Of a stretch of 64,000 nt of DNA, positions 34,284 to 41,854 are shown piece by piece (the stretch's first letter is position 1; every line of letters starts with the position of its first letter). Source of the DNA: Nocardia australiensis (GTDB lineage: Bacteria; Actinomycetota; Actinomycetes; Mycobacteriales; Mycobacteriaceae); NCBI RefSeq assembly GCF_020733705.1, contig NZ_JAJFZM010000004.1:62001-126000 (forward strand), in the 5' to 3' direction. The notes under the pieces were generated by a model that worked only from the letters and a program-made list of their open reading frames with translations, did no database searches and had not been told where the DNA came from. Made by a program: the position numbers and the translations under genes.

Positions 34284-34297
34284 TAGAACACGTTCTA
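34284..34297. promoter_or_regulatory. KstR-type box between IclR and DUF1214 operon
   Basis: TAGAACACGTTCTA has perfect 6-base arms (TAGAAC/GTTCTA) and fits TnnAACnnGTTnnA, the published mycobacterial KstR motif, exactly. It sits 11 bases before the IclR start and 65 bases before the DUF1214 start, so it could control both. It could instead be the IclR protein's own site. Confidence 0.65.
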
Positions 34298-34314
34298 ATA
34301 TTTCTCATATTGAA

Positions 34315-34333
34315 ATGTACCAGAGCGGTACGT
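34315..34333. promoter_or_regulatory. Second inverted repeat upstream of DUF1214
   Basis: ATGTACC and GGTACGT around a 5-base centre (AGAGC), with one mismatched pair. It resembles the site at 19898 but with a different spacer. It lies 29 bases before the DUF1214 start, in the likely promoter. Confidence 0.4.
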
Positions 34334-34361
34334 ATTTGGAACACTACCTCGGAGAAGCCTC

Positions 34362-35525
34362 TTGCTGACACAGCCGTTCGCGGACGCCATCGCCACCGCC
34401 GAGCAGATCATCGCCGATGCGCCACATATTCGGACCGAACAGGATCTCGTCGAGGGTTACGACTATCTCGCGGGCAGCATTCGCGCGGCCATCCAAATGG
34501 CATGGGCCTATGAGCGTGACTTTCCGTTCTTCGTCCAATCCACCGGGCCCTACACGAAAATGGGCCTCGATAATCCCGATACGCTTTACTTTCATTCGTA
34601 CCTGCGCCCCGACGCCGATTATGTGGTGACCGGAACCCGCGGCACCACCCGCGACCTGAGTTTCCAGGTGCTCAACGGCGACTACTCACCCGTGGACGTG
34701 CCCGATAGCCTCACCGCATTCGACGATCGCTCGATCGATGTCGCCGCCGACGGGACCTACGTACTACGCCTCGGTCCCGGCGAGGCACGCCCCGGATACG
34801 TGCATCTCGCGCCCGACTCGGCCATGCTCGTGATCCGCGAGGTCTATAGCGATTGGGCCACCGAAAGGCCGGGCACGGTCCGTATTCAGCGAGTGGACCG
34901 GATCGGTGACGCGCCGCCGCCGCTGACGAAGGACCTGCTGACCAAGCGTTTCGGTGCCGCGGGCAAAATTCTGGTGTCGCGACTGAATACCTTCCTCGCC
35001 TTCCCGAATTGGTTCTACCTCAACCTGCCGGTCAATACGATGACCGAACCAAGATCGACCCCGGGCGGGCTCACCACCCAGTTTTCCTCGGTGGGACACT
35101 ACGAACTCGACGACGATCAGGTCATGATCATTACGGTGCCGAAATCGGATGCGCCGTATCAGGGCTTCCAGCTGGGCAGCATGTGGTATCTGTCGCTGGA
35201 CTACATCAACCACCAGACCAGCCTCACCGCGGACCAGGCGCGGGTGGATCCCGACGGGATGATCCGGCTCGTCGTGAGTGAGCGTGATCCTGGCCTGGAG
35301 AACTGGATCGAACGCACCGGACATGCCCGCGGGTATTTGCAATTTCGCTGGCAGCGCTTGGCGCGGGAGATGAAGCCCGAAGACGGGCCGACGGTCGAAG
35401 TGGTGTCAGTCGCGGAACTATCGGAGCGATTGCCGTATTACGAGCAGGCTCGGGTCTCGCCCGAGCAGTGGCGAGCGCGGATCGCGGCGCGGCAAGTCGC
35501 CGTGTCGGAAAGGATGTTGGGCTGA
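34362..35525 (+). CDS. DUF1214-domain protein
   Basis: 387 residues. The C-terminal half carries the DUF1214 pattern: GGLTTQFSSVGHYELDDDQV, then FQLGSMWYLSLDYINHQTSL and DGMIRLVVSERDPGLENWIE. A preceding strand-rich region includes PDTLYFHSYLRPDADYVVTG. Function is unknown. The start is TTG 34362 after ggagaag at 34351. It is the first gene of a three-gene operon (stop overlaps the SDR start as TGATG). From memory, M. tuberculosis has a similar trio (Rv3531c-Rv3530c-Rv3529c) within its cholesterol cluster, also unassigned. That parallel should be verified. Confidence 0.8.
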   Translation: MLTQPFADAIATAEQIIADAPHIRTEQDLVEGYDYLAGSIRAAIQMAWAYERDFPFFVQSTGPYTKMGLDNPDTLYFHSYLRPDADYVVTGTRGTTRDLSFQVLNGDYSPVDVPDSLTAFDDRSIDVAADGTYVLRLGPGEARPGYVHLAPDSAMLVIREVYSDWATERPGTVRIQRVDRIGDAPPPLTKDLLTKRFGAAGKILVSRLNTFLAFPNWFYLNLPVNTMTEPRSTPGGLTTQFSSVGHYELDDDQVMIITVPKSDAPYQGFQLGSMWYLSLDYINHQTSLTADQARVDPDGMIRLVVSERDPGLENWIERTGHARGYLQFRWQRLAREMKPEDGPTVEVVSVAELSERLPYYEQARVSPEQWRARIAARQVAVSERMLG

Positions 35526-36301
35526 TGTTGTTGCAGGACAAGGTCGTTGTGGTTTCCGGGGTGGGACCGGGTCTGGGCCGTGCCATCGCGGTGCAGAGCG
35601 CGCGTGCCGGGGCCGACGTGGTGCTGGCTTCGCGCACCGAATCGCGATTGGTCGAGGTTGCGAAGGAGGTGACCGAACTCGGCAGGCGCGCCGTGGTGGT
35701 GCCGACCGACATCAACGACGAAGCGGCGGTGACGAATCTGGTCGAGACGGCGGGCAGCGCGTTCGGCCGGGTCGACACGCTGGTGAACAATGCCTTCGCT
35801 ATCCCGCCGATCACCGATCTCGCCACCGTCGACCTGGACGATGTGCGCGCCGGATTCGAGACGAATGTGCTTGCCGCGCTGCGGTTGACGCGGCTGTTCG
35901 TGCCCGCGCTCGCCGAGTCGAAGGGTTCGGTCGTGATGATCAATTCCGCGGTGTTGCGGCATTCGCGGCGCACATTCGGGCCATACAAGATGGCCAAGGC
36001 GAGCCTGCTCGCCTTGGCACAGAGCCTCGCCACCGAACTCGGTCCTGAAGGCATTCGAGTGAATTCCGTGGCCCCCGGATATATTTGGGCCGACAACCTG
36101 AAGTGGTACTTCAACTACCTCGCCGAGCAGCGCGGCATCACCTCCGAGGAGGTATACGCCGAAACCGCCGCGACCATCGATCTGCGAAAGCTACCCGAAC
36201 CCGACGAGATCGCCGACGCCGTGGTCTTTTTCGCCTCGCAACTGGCGCGGGCGATCACCGGGTCGTGTCTGGATGTCAACGCAGGCGAATATCACCACTG
36301 A
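35525..36301 (+). CDS. SDR-family oxidoreductase
   Basis: 258-residue classical short-chain dehydrogenase. Cofactor loop: VVVVSGVGPGLGRAIAVQSA (GxxxGxG variant GVGPGLG). LVNNAFAIPP is the NNAG-like motif with Phe for Gly. Catalytic Ser lies in VVMINSAVLRH, and Tyr-Lys in FGPYKMAKASL (YxxxK). It should oxidise or reduce a hydroxyl/keto group with NAD(H). It is translationally coupled to DUF1214 and followed after 12 bases by the sulfotransferase, so its product or substrate may carry the hydroxyl that is sulfated. That link is inferred. Confidence 0.87.
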   Translation: MLLQDKVVVVSGVGPGLGRAIAVQSARAGADVVLASRTESRLVEVAKEVTELGRRAVVVPTDINDEAAVTNLVETAGSAFGRVDTLVNNAFAIPPITDLATVDLDDVRAGFETNVLAALRLTRLFVPALAESKGSVVMINSAVLRHSRRTFGPYKMAKASLLALAQSLATELGPEGIRVNSVAPGYIWADNLKWYFNYLAEQRGITSEEVYAETAATIDLRKLPEPDEIADAVVFFASQLARAITGSCLDVNAGEYHH

Positions 36302-36313
36302 GGGGACCAGAAA

Positions 36314-37483
36314 ATGACTGTGATCGGCAGGGGCGACGTCGGCACCATCGATGACCTGCATGCTTCGGCGACCAAGGTCGTCGGGCTGGACGATTTCGGT
36401 GACGACGGCTATCGCGAAGGGCTCCAGGTGCTACTCGAGTCCTATGCGAAGGACGCGGAGCTGACGCCGTTCGGCAACAAGGTGAATCGGGCCTTCCTGC
36501 GCGGTGCGTTGATCGCGCGGCTGCTCAGTGAATCTGCGTGGCAACGGTTTCCGGAACATGCCGAGGTGGCGATCGAGCGGCCCATCTTCGTCACCGGGCT
36601 GCCGCGCTCGGGGACGACGGCGGTGCACCGGCTGCTCAACGCCGACCCGGCGCACCAGGGACTGGAAATGTGGCTGACCGAGATGCCTCAGCCGCGTCCG
36701 CCGCGCGAGACCTGGGCGGACAACCCGGTGTATCAGCGCATCGAGTCCGCGTTCGAGAAGCATCATGTGGAGCATCCGGAATTCATGGGCGTGCACCACA
36801 TTTCGGCCGATCAGGTGGAGGAGTGCTGGCAGCTGTTGCGCCAGTCGGCGATGTCGGTGTCCTACGAATGCCTCGGATTCCTGCCCGGCTATTCCGAATG
36901 GCTGCGCGAGCGGAACTGGACCGAGGCCTATCGCAGGCACCGGCGCAACCTACAGCTGATCGGGCTGCCCGATGCCGGCCGCCGATGGGTGCTCAAGAAT
37001 CCGAGTCATTTGTTCGCCCTGGACGCGATCTTCGAGGTATACCCGGACGCGCTGGTCATCCAGATGCATCGCGATCCGCGCACCATCATCGGCTCGGTGT
37101 GCAGCCTCAATGAGCAAGCCTCGGCGGGCTGGTCGGAGAAGTTTCGCGGACCCGTTGTCGGTTCGGCACAGCTGGACCTGTGGGCCAGGGGAGCCGACCA
37201 CTTTCTCTCTGATCGCAAGCGGCACAACGCCGCTCAGTTCTGCGACGTGTACTACGACGACTTCGTAGCGGATCCGATCGGCACGGTCGCCTCGATCTAC
37301 CGGCATTTCGACCTGTCATTGAGTCAGGAGGCCGAATCCGCCATGGCGGCACTGCATTCGGAGACCACCTCTGGTGCCGCGCGGCCCACTCATCGCTACA
37401 CGCTGGCCGACTTCGGGTTGACCAGCGAGCAGGTCGACGCGCGTTTCGCGGAGTATCGCAGCGAGCACTTCCCGGGTAGATGA
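36314..37483 (+). CDS. PAPS-dependent sulfotransferase-family protein
   Basis: 389 residues of the Sulfotransfer_3 type. The 5'-phosphosulfate loop IFVTGLPRSGTTAVHRLL is at 91-108. The 3'-phosphate region is ALVIQMHRDPRTIIGSVCSL, with RDPR and Ser. WVLKNPSHLFALDAIFEVYP lies between them. It should move sulfuryl from PAPS to an alcohol in the cytoplasm; the acceptor is unknown. It is the last gene of the DUF1214-SDR operon, before a terminator. cysD and cysNC, which make PAPS, are about 3-6 kb away across a shared set of KstR-like boxes. Confidence 0.85.
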   Translation: MTVIGRGDVGTIDDLHASATKVVGLDDFGDDGYREGLQVLLESYAKDAELTPFGNKVNRAFLRGALIARLLSESAWQRFPEHAEVAIERPIFVTGLPRSGTTAVHRLLNADPAHQGLEMWLTEMPQPRPPRETWADNPVYQRIESAFEKHHVEHPEFMGVHHISADQVEECWQLLRQSAMSVSYECLGFLPGYSEWLRERNWTEAYRRHRRNLQLIGLPDAGRRWVLKNPSHLFALDAIFEVYPDALVIQMHRDPRTIIGSVCSLNEQASAGWSEKFRGPVVGSAQLDLWARGADHFLSDRKRHNAAQFCDVYYDDFVADPIGTVASIYRHFDLSLSQEAESAMAALHSETTSGAARPTHRYTLADFGLTSEQVDARFAEYRSEHFPGR

Positions 37484-37489
37484 AATACT

Positions 37490-37524
37490 CCGGTGGGCCG
37501 GATAATGCTGCGGCCCACCGGTTT
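37490..37524 (+). terminator. Hairpin terminator after sulfotransferase
   Basis: Perfect 10-base arms CCGGTGGGCC and GGCCCACCGG around a 12-base loop, followed by TTT. It starts 6 bases after the sulfotransferase stop and 24 bases before the stop of the convergent thioesterase gene, so it could serve both. Confidence 0.65.
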
Positions 37525-37547
37525 CCCGGCCCGGGTAAGCTATCGCG

Positions 37548-38219
37548 TCAGGGCTGACCGGGTCTGAGCACGATAAACAGCCCGTGTGCCTCGGCGCAGA
37601 GACGGTCGCCGTCGTGCAGGGTCGCACGCACGAAGACCTTGCGACCTTCCTGGCGTTCGGCCCAGGAGCGCACCGTCAGTTCGGTGTTCAACGGGGTGAT
37701 GGAGCGGTAGTCCACGGTGAGTGACGCGGTTCTGGTCACCGCGCCCGCGTGGATTGCGGCGGCCATGCCGAGCAGGTCATCGAAACCGGTGGCCACCTGT
37801 CCACCATGAGCGGCGTTGTTGCCGCCCAGATGGAAGGTTCGGAAGGTGATCCGCGCCTGGACTCCGTCGGGGTCAGCGTGATCGATCGTGAACGGCGGCA
37901 GCGTAACGTTCCCGCGCGCGGGCAGGTCGATCCTGGTCCAGGTGGGGGTGGACCATTCGTCCACGATCGCCGCGTCCAGCTTATCGTTGAGCTTCTCCAG
38001 GATGCCGATCGTCTCGAGCGCCAGCTCGTCGGTCGGACACGCCAGCCGCGCGCGATCCATCAGACCGCGCACCTGTTCGATGAATTCGCCGTGGTGCGGG
38101 CCGCCACGGGTGGTGTCGATGCCCAGCTCGTGCGCGTTGATCAGCTCTGACATCGGTCGGAACCCGCCCTCGTGGTGCTGCTCGTTGGGCAGCGAGTCGT
38201 CGGCCTGCGGTTCATTCAT
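37548..38219 (-). CDS. PaaI-type hotdog thioesterase
   Basis: 223 residues from ATG 38219. The C-terminal hotdog domain shows FHLGGNNAAHGGQVATGFDD, LLGMAAAIHAG and ASLTVDYRSITPLNTELTVR, with catalytic residues expected in the HGG turn. An N-terminal extension of about 100 residues includes GPHHGEFIEQVRGLMDRARL. It should hydrolyse acyl-CoA thioesters, probably aryl- or medium-chain. Only a short untranslated leader is seen; a core AACnnGTT half-match lies at 38222 but lacks the outer bases. It is convergent with the sulfotransferase operon. Confidence 0.8.
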   Translation of the reverse strand: MNEPQADDSLPNEQHHEGGFRPMSELINAHELGIDTTRGGPHHGEFIEQVRGLMDRARLACPTDELALETIGILEKLNDKLDAAIVDEWSTPTWTRIDLPARGNVTLPPFTIDHADPDGVQARITFRTFHLGGNNAAHGGQVATGFDDLLGMAAAIHAGAVTRTASLTVDYRSITPLNTELTVRSWAERQEGRKVFVRATLHDGDRLCAEAHGLFIVLRPGQP

Positions 38220-38420
38220 ACAGAACAAGTTATCGGTTGCCCGGGGGATGCTCGTCCTGCGGGGCCATTTCCCGCTCGGTTCACGGGACATGCGATTCGA
38301 GTACCGCACAGGTGCGGTTACGATGCTCGTCCATCAGGTCTTCCGAAGAACCCGAGAGTCCCGGCCGCCGATCGATCCGATCGGCGCTCGGCGGCGCGGA
38401 TGGCGAAAGGCTATGCCCCG

Positions 38421-39077
38421 ATGCATATTACGGCTGTCATCTTTGATATGGACGGCGTATTGATCGATTCCGAGCCGGTATGGGAGCGCGTGCGGCGCGA
38501 CTACGTCGCCGAGAAGGGTGGGCGTTGGCTCCCCGATACGCAGCAGCGGCTGATGGGTATGAGCACCGGGGAATGGTCGGACTATCTCAGCGGCGAATTG
38601 GGTGTCGGCGAGACGCCCGACACCGTCGCCGACGACGTGATCGAGCGGATGGCCGCGCATTACAGCCGGGGAGTCCCCTTGCTGCCGGGCGCGGTCGATG
38701 CCGTGCAGCGGATGAGCGAACACTGGCCGCTCGGCGTGGCCAGCTCCTCGCCGCGGACGCTGATCGATGTGGTCCTCGGCCGGACCGGTTTGATCGAATT
38801 CTTCAACGTGACCTTCTCGACGGAAGAAGTCGATCGGGGTAAGCCCGCGCCGGACGTCTATGTGGCTGTCGCGGGCTTTCTGCGGCAGAAATCCACCGAG
38901 TGCGCCGCGGTTGAGGATTCGAGCAATGGCCTGCGTGCGGCACATGCGGCGGGAATGCGGGTGATCGCCGCCCCGCGCCCGGAGTACCCGCCCGCGCCCG
39001 ATGCGCTCGCGCTGGCCGACGATGTCATCGATGGTCTCGATGAACTCACGCCCGACCTGGTCGTGGGACAGCGCTGA
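38421..39077 (+). CDS. HAD-family phosphatase (beta-phosphoglucomutase-like)
   Basis: 218 residues. Motif I VIFDMDGVLIDSEPVWE (nucleophile Asp in DxD) is near the start. Motif II is GVASSSPRTLIDVVLGR. Motif III/IV region is EVDRGKPAPDVYVAVAG, then CAAVEDSSNGLRAAHAAGMR (ED). The alpha-helical cap (residues 20-85) is the class typical of beta-PGM-like enzymes. It should dephosphorylate or isomerise a sugar or nucleotide phosphate. The ATG at 38421 is the family start, with aaagg 11 bases upstream; another ATG at 38400 is in frame. Confidence 0.86.
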   Translation: MHITAVIFDMDGVLIDSEPVWERVRRDYVAEKGGRWLPDTQQRLMGMSTGEWSDYLSGELGVGETPDTVADDVIERMAAHYSRGVPLLPGAVDAVQRMSEHWPLGVASSSPRTLIDVVLGRTGLIEFFNVTFSTEEVDRGKPAPDVYVAVAGFLRQKSTECAAVEDSSNGLRAAHAAGMRVIAAPRPEYPPAPDALALADDVIDGLDELTPDLVVGQR

Positions 39078-39107
39078 GCGGTTGGGGTACGTGGTGATCG
39101 CGGTAGC

Positions 39108-39701
39108 TCAGCGTCGGTAGGACGACAGCAGTGTGCGAGCGGCCTCGGCGAGGTCGGTCTCGAGCCAGTCCGGGAGTTCCGGTGCGTGGGCGTGTCGACG
39201 CAGGGCGGCGTAGGGGAGATCGACGACTGCGCGGCTGATGGCGTCGATCTCGCGATTGCCGTCGCGGCCGAAGAGGTCACGAGCGAGGCGGCGCAGGTGC
39301 TCGATGAGTGGGGCGTTCATACCCGCGAGGCGAGCGCGGAAATCCGCATCGGGGCCGCCGTCGAGCAGATCGCTGACGCGCAGATTCAGCAAAAGCCTTG
39401 CGTCGCTGGGTAATTCGCGGCCGAATCGGACGGCGGCCACCGTCATCTCGGCACCCGCCTCGACCGGATCCGGATGGCCGGTGGCAGCGAGTACACCGGC
39501 CTGGAAGCGTTCCAGCGCGCGCAGCCACGCGGCGGTGAGTACGCCGTTTCGATTGCCGAATCGGTGATACAGCGTGCCGACGGGCGCGCCGCTGGCCGCC
39601 GCGATTGCCGCGACGCTGGCAGCGCGGGGCCCCTCGGCCAGCACCAGGGTGCGTGCCGCGTCGAGGATCACATCGGTGTCGTGCTTGCGGGGCGGGGCCA
39701 T
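39108..39701 (-). CDS. TetR-family regulator
   Basis: 197 residues. HTH: DVILDAARTLVLAEGPRAAS, then VAAIAAASGAPVGTLYHRFG. The ligand domain has AAWLRALERFQAGVLAATGH and ends SYRR. It is divergent from a two-gene operon (39723-40600), with only 21 bases between the starts. The GTACTAGTAC palindrome at 39702 is the likely operator, which would stop both promoters. Confidence 0.83.
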   Translation of the reverse strand: MAPPRKHDTDVILDAARTLVLAEGPRAASVAAIAAASGAPVGTLYHRFGNRNGVLTAAWLRALERFQAGVLAATGHPDPVEAGAEMTVAAVRFGRELPSDARLLLNLRVSDLLDGGPDADFRARLAGMNAPLIEHLRRLARDLFGRDGNREIDAISRAVVDLPYAALRRHAHAPELPDWLETDLAEAARTLLSSYRR

Positions 39702-39711
39702 GTACTAGTAC
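39702..39711. promoter_or_regulatory. Palindrome between divergent TetR and operon
   Basis: Perfect 10-base palindrome GTACTAGTAC, extended to 14 bases with one mismatched pair. It directly precedes the TetR start codon and lies 12 bases before the divergent gene, so it is positioned to act as a shared operator. Confidence 0.5.
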
Positions 39712-39722
39712 GTTCCTTCCAT

Positions 39723-40091
39723 ATGGAGCGATTACCCTATATCGATGAGCATGCCACATCTGTCGACGCGAGCCGGGGGGAGGTGTGGCAGGCGTTGCTG
39801 AAAATTGTCTGTAAGGACCCGGCCGACTCGTCGACCGCGCCGATCGGTTTCGAGGTGGATGCCGCCGAACCGCCCGCTCGCCTCGCCTTGCGGGGGCGGC
39901 ACTGGTTCTCGAGGTACGCGCTCGTCTTCGAACTCGATGAACCGACCCCGAGCCGGACCCGGCTGCGCGCGCGGAGCTGGGGAGAATTCCCCGGCCCGCA
40001 CGGAAAGATCTATCGCGCGCTCGTGGTCGGCACCGGTGGCCATCGGCTCGCGGTGCGCGCGATGCTGCGCCGGATCGCGGCCGCGACATGA
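39723..40091 (+). CDS. Hypothetical protein, SRPBCC/DUF2867-like
   Basis: 122 residues: MERLPYIDEHATSVDASRGE, VWQALLKIVCKDPADSSTAP, FEVDAAEPPARLALRGRHWF, YALVFELDEPTPSRTRLRAR. The alternation of strands and a C-terminal helix (VGTGGHRLAVRAMLRRIAAA) fits a SRPBCC-type lipid/ligand-binding fold. The gene is overlapped at its stop by a second SRPBCC-like gene (ATGA), so the two are co-translated, and a divergent TetR gene probably controls them. The ligand is unknown. Confidence 0.65.
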   Translation: MERLPYIDEHATSVDASRGEVWQALLKIVCKDPADSSTAPIGFEVDAAEPPARLALRGRHWFSRYALVFELDEPTPSRTRLRARSWGEFPGPHGKIYRALVVGTGGHRLAVRAMLRRIAAAT

Positions 40092-40600
40092 CCGCGCGGC
40101 TGTGCTGGGGCGCCACCGAGGCCGAATGTGAACAGCCGCTGCCGTGTGACGAGCTGAGACCCGGTGGGTTGCAGGCGGACCGGGCCATCAGTGTCGATGC
40201 CCCGCCGAATGTGTTGTACGCCTGGCTGTGTCAGCTGCGGGTAGCGCCCTATAGCTACGACCTGCTCGACCGTCTCGGGCGTCGCAGCCCGCGCGAACGC
40301 GATCCGGCACTCACCGAACTCGCGGTGGGGCAACGGTTCATGTCCCAGTTCGAGCTGGTGTCGTTTGTACTCGGCAGCCATATCACCCTGGTCGCGGGAA
40401 CGGCGTGTGCCACCTACGCGGTGCGGCCGAACGGGGTGGGGACCCGTCTTGTCGTCAGGGTGCGTTTCGTTGGACCACGTCCGGTGGCGCGAGTGTTGGC
40501 GTTGGGTGACGTGTTCATGATGCGCAAACAGTTGCGCACCTTGAAGGAACTCGCCGAAGCGGAAGCGCGAGCGTCGGGGATTGCGCGCGCTGAACATTAG
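40088..40600 (+). CDS. SRPBCC-family-like protein
   Basis: 170 residues. LQADRAISVDAPPNVLYAWL, CQLRVAPYSYDLLDRLGRRS, then VGQRFMSQFELVSFVLGSHI and RLVVRVRFVGPRPVARVLAL form an alternating strand pattern consistent with a polyketide-cyclase-like (SRPBCC) domain. I see no catalytic motif. It is the second gene of the pair after 39723 and is coupled to it. Together they may bind or carry a hydrophobic ligand sensed by the TetR protein. Confidence 0.65.
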   Translation: MTARLCWGATEAECEQPLPCDELRPGGLQADRAISVDAPPNVLYAWLCQLRVAPYSYDLLDRLGRRSPRERDPALTELAVGQRFMSQFELVSFVLGSHITLVAGTACATYAVRPNGVGTRLVVRVRFVGPRPVARVLALGDVFMMRKQLRTLKELAEAEARASGIARAEH

Positions 40601-40622
40601 TTTTGCGGTGCGAGACCTGAGT

Positions 40623-41594
40623 TCAGGGGTTGGGCATCGGCTCCATCGCACTGCCGCGCGCGAGCGGAAGGCCCTGTTCGGCCATGTTGCTGGTGAGTTC
40701 GGTGGCGTGCCTGAACTCGGCGCAATCGGCGGCGCGCGTGGGGAGGAACTCGCTTGGTTGCTGGGTTTGATCAGCTGGAACCCGTCGGTGTCGACCATGC
40801 GCTGGCGCTGGCGCGGCGCGGGCGGTCCAGCGGCCGTCGTCGTGGCGGACCTCGACGGGGTGGTCGAAGGCGGCGGTGACGTTTGCGGTGGTGACGGTTT
40901 CACGGGCAGGACCGCTGGCGACGGTGCGGCCGTCGGCGATGAGCAAAGCGTGCGTGGTGGTGCTCGGGAGTTCTTCGAGATGATGGGTGACCAGGATCGA
41001 CGCGACATCCGGATGGGTTTCGCCGAGGGTGTCGATGGTTTCCAGTAGTTGTTCGCGCGCCGCGACATCCAGGCCGGTGGACGGTTCGTCGAGCAACAGC
41101 AGACGGGGTTCGGCGACGAGAGCGCGGGCAATCAGGCACCGGCCCCGTTCGCCCTGCGACAGCGTCGGCCAGGTGTCGTCGGCCTTGCCCTTCAGGCCGA
41201 CGGTCTCGATCATCGCGTCGGCGCGACGCAGTTCGTCGGAGGTGGGGCTCCACCTCATCGGTGTGTCGATGGTTGCGGTGATGCCGGTGAGGACGACGTC
41301 GCGGATCGTCAGCGGATACTGCAGCGGATGCCGGGGATTGACATGGCCGATCCCGTGGCGCAGGGTAGCCAGCTCGACGCGGCCGAGTTGATTGTCCAGC
41401 ACGCGCACAGTGCCCGAGGTCGGGAACGTGACCGCGCCGCAGAAGTCGAGCAGGGTGCTCTTGCCCGCGCCGTTGGGGCCGAGTAGAGCCCAGTGCTCGC
41501 CCGCGCGCACCGTCAGGGAGATTCCATCGATTATCTGTTTGCCCTCGCGCCGGAATGTCACATCGGTCAGTTCGAGGACGGGTGCGTGCCTCAC
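40623..41594 (-). CDS. ABC transporter ATP-binding protein (ModF/YlmA-like)
   Basis: 323 residues from GTG 41594 (gaaggagg upstream). Walker A LLGPNGAGKSTLL, signature LSQGERGRCLIARAL, Walker B RLLLLDEPSTGLD and H-loop SILVTHHLEELP are all present, so it is a competent ATPase. The usual length is about 265; the last 60 residues (from about APAPAHGRHRRVPADQ) are Arg/Ala-rich and unlike the family, so a read-through past the original stop is likely. No permease gene is near; ModF/YlmA-like proteins often act alone. Confidence 0.85.
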   Translation of the reverse strand: MRHAPVLELTDVTFRREGKQIIDGISLTVRAGEHWALLGPNGAGKSTLLDFCGAVTFPTSGTVRVLDNQLGRVELATLRHGIGHVNPRHPLQYPLTIRDVVLTGITATIDTPMRWSPTSDELRRADAMIETVGLKGKADDTWPTLSQGERGRCLIARALVAEPRLLLLDEPSTGLDVAAREQLLETIDTLGETHPDVASILVTHHLEELPSTTTHALLIADGRTVASGPARETVTTANVTAAFDHPVEVRHDDGRWTARAAPAPAHGRHRRVPADQTQQPSEFLPTRAADCAEFRHATELTSNMAEQGLPLARGSAMEPMPNP

Positions 41595-41774
41595 GTGAAT
41601 GCCTCCTTCGGGGTGGATAGGTGGGAACGGCTGAATTCCGCTGCGGCCGTGGGGTTTCGCTCGGCGATGGCACCGGTGAGGTGCTTGGCGCAGTCGCGGT
41701 AGGAAGGTGTCGAAGAGTTGGGTGAGCACGTCGTTGTGCGCGGCAACGATAACGGTGCGGTGAAATGTCGTGTC

Positions 41775-41801
41775 CGCGGGGCCTGACCGATCGGCCCCGC
41801 G
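41775..41801. repeat. Hairpin between ABC ATPase and hydrolase
   Basis: Perfect 9-base arms CGCGGGGCC and GGCCCCGCG around a 9-base loop, between divergent genes. No T-run follows. It might limit read-through or be a relic terminator; the 260-base gap shows no other gene. Confidence 0.5.
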
Positions 41802-41830
41802 AAACTCATCGGCCGGGTTCGTGACAAGAC

Positions 41831-41844
41831 TGAAACGTGTTCTA
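41831..41844. promoter_or_regulatory. KstR-type box before the C-C hydrolase
   Basis: TGAAACGTGTTCTA fits TnnAACnnGTTnnA at every defined position. It ends 10 bases before the GTG start of the HsaD-like hydrolase, so the promoter or leader is very short and a bound repressor would shut it off. Confidence 0.6.
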
Positions 41845-41854
41845 GTGTGATGGT

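Noticed and set aside
38222-38233. Possible KstR box (AGAACAAGTTAT) before the thioesterase
   Set aside because: Only the AACnnGTT core fits; the outer T and A of the consensus are absent, so it is not counted.
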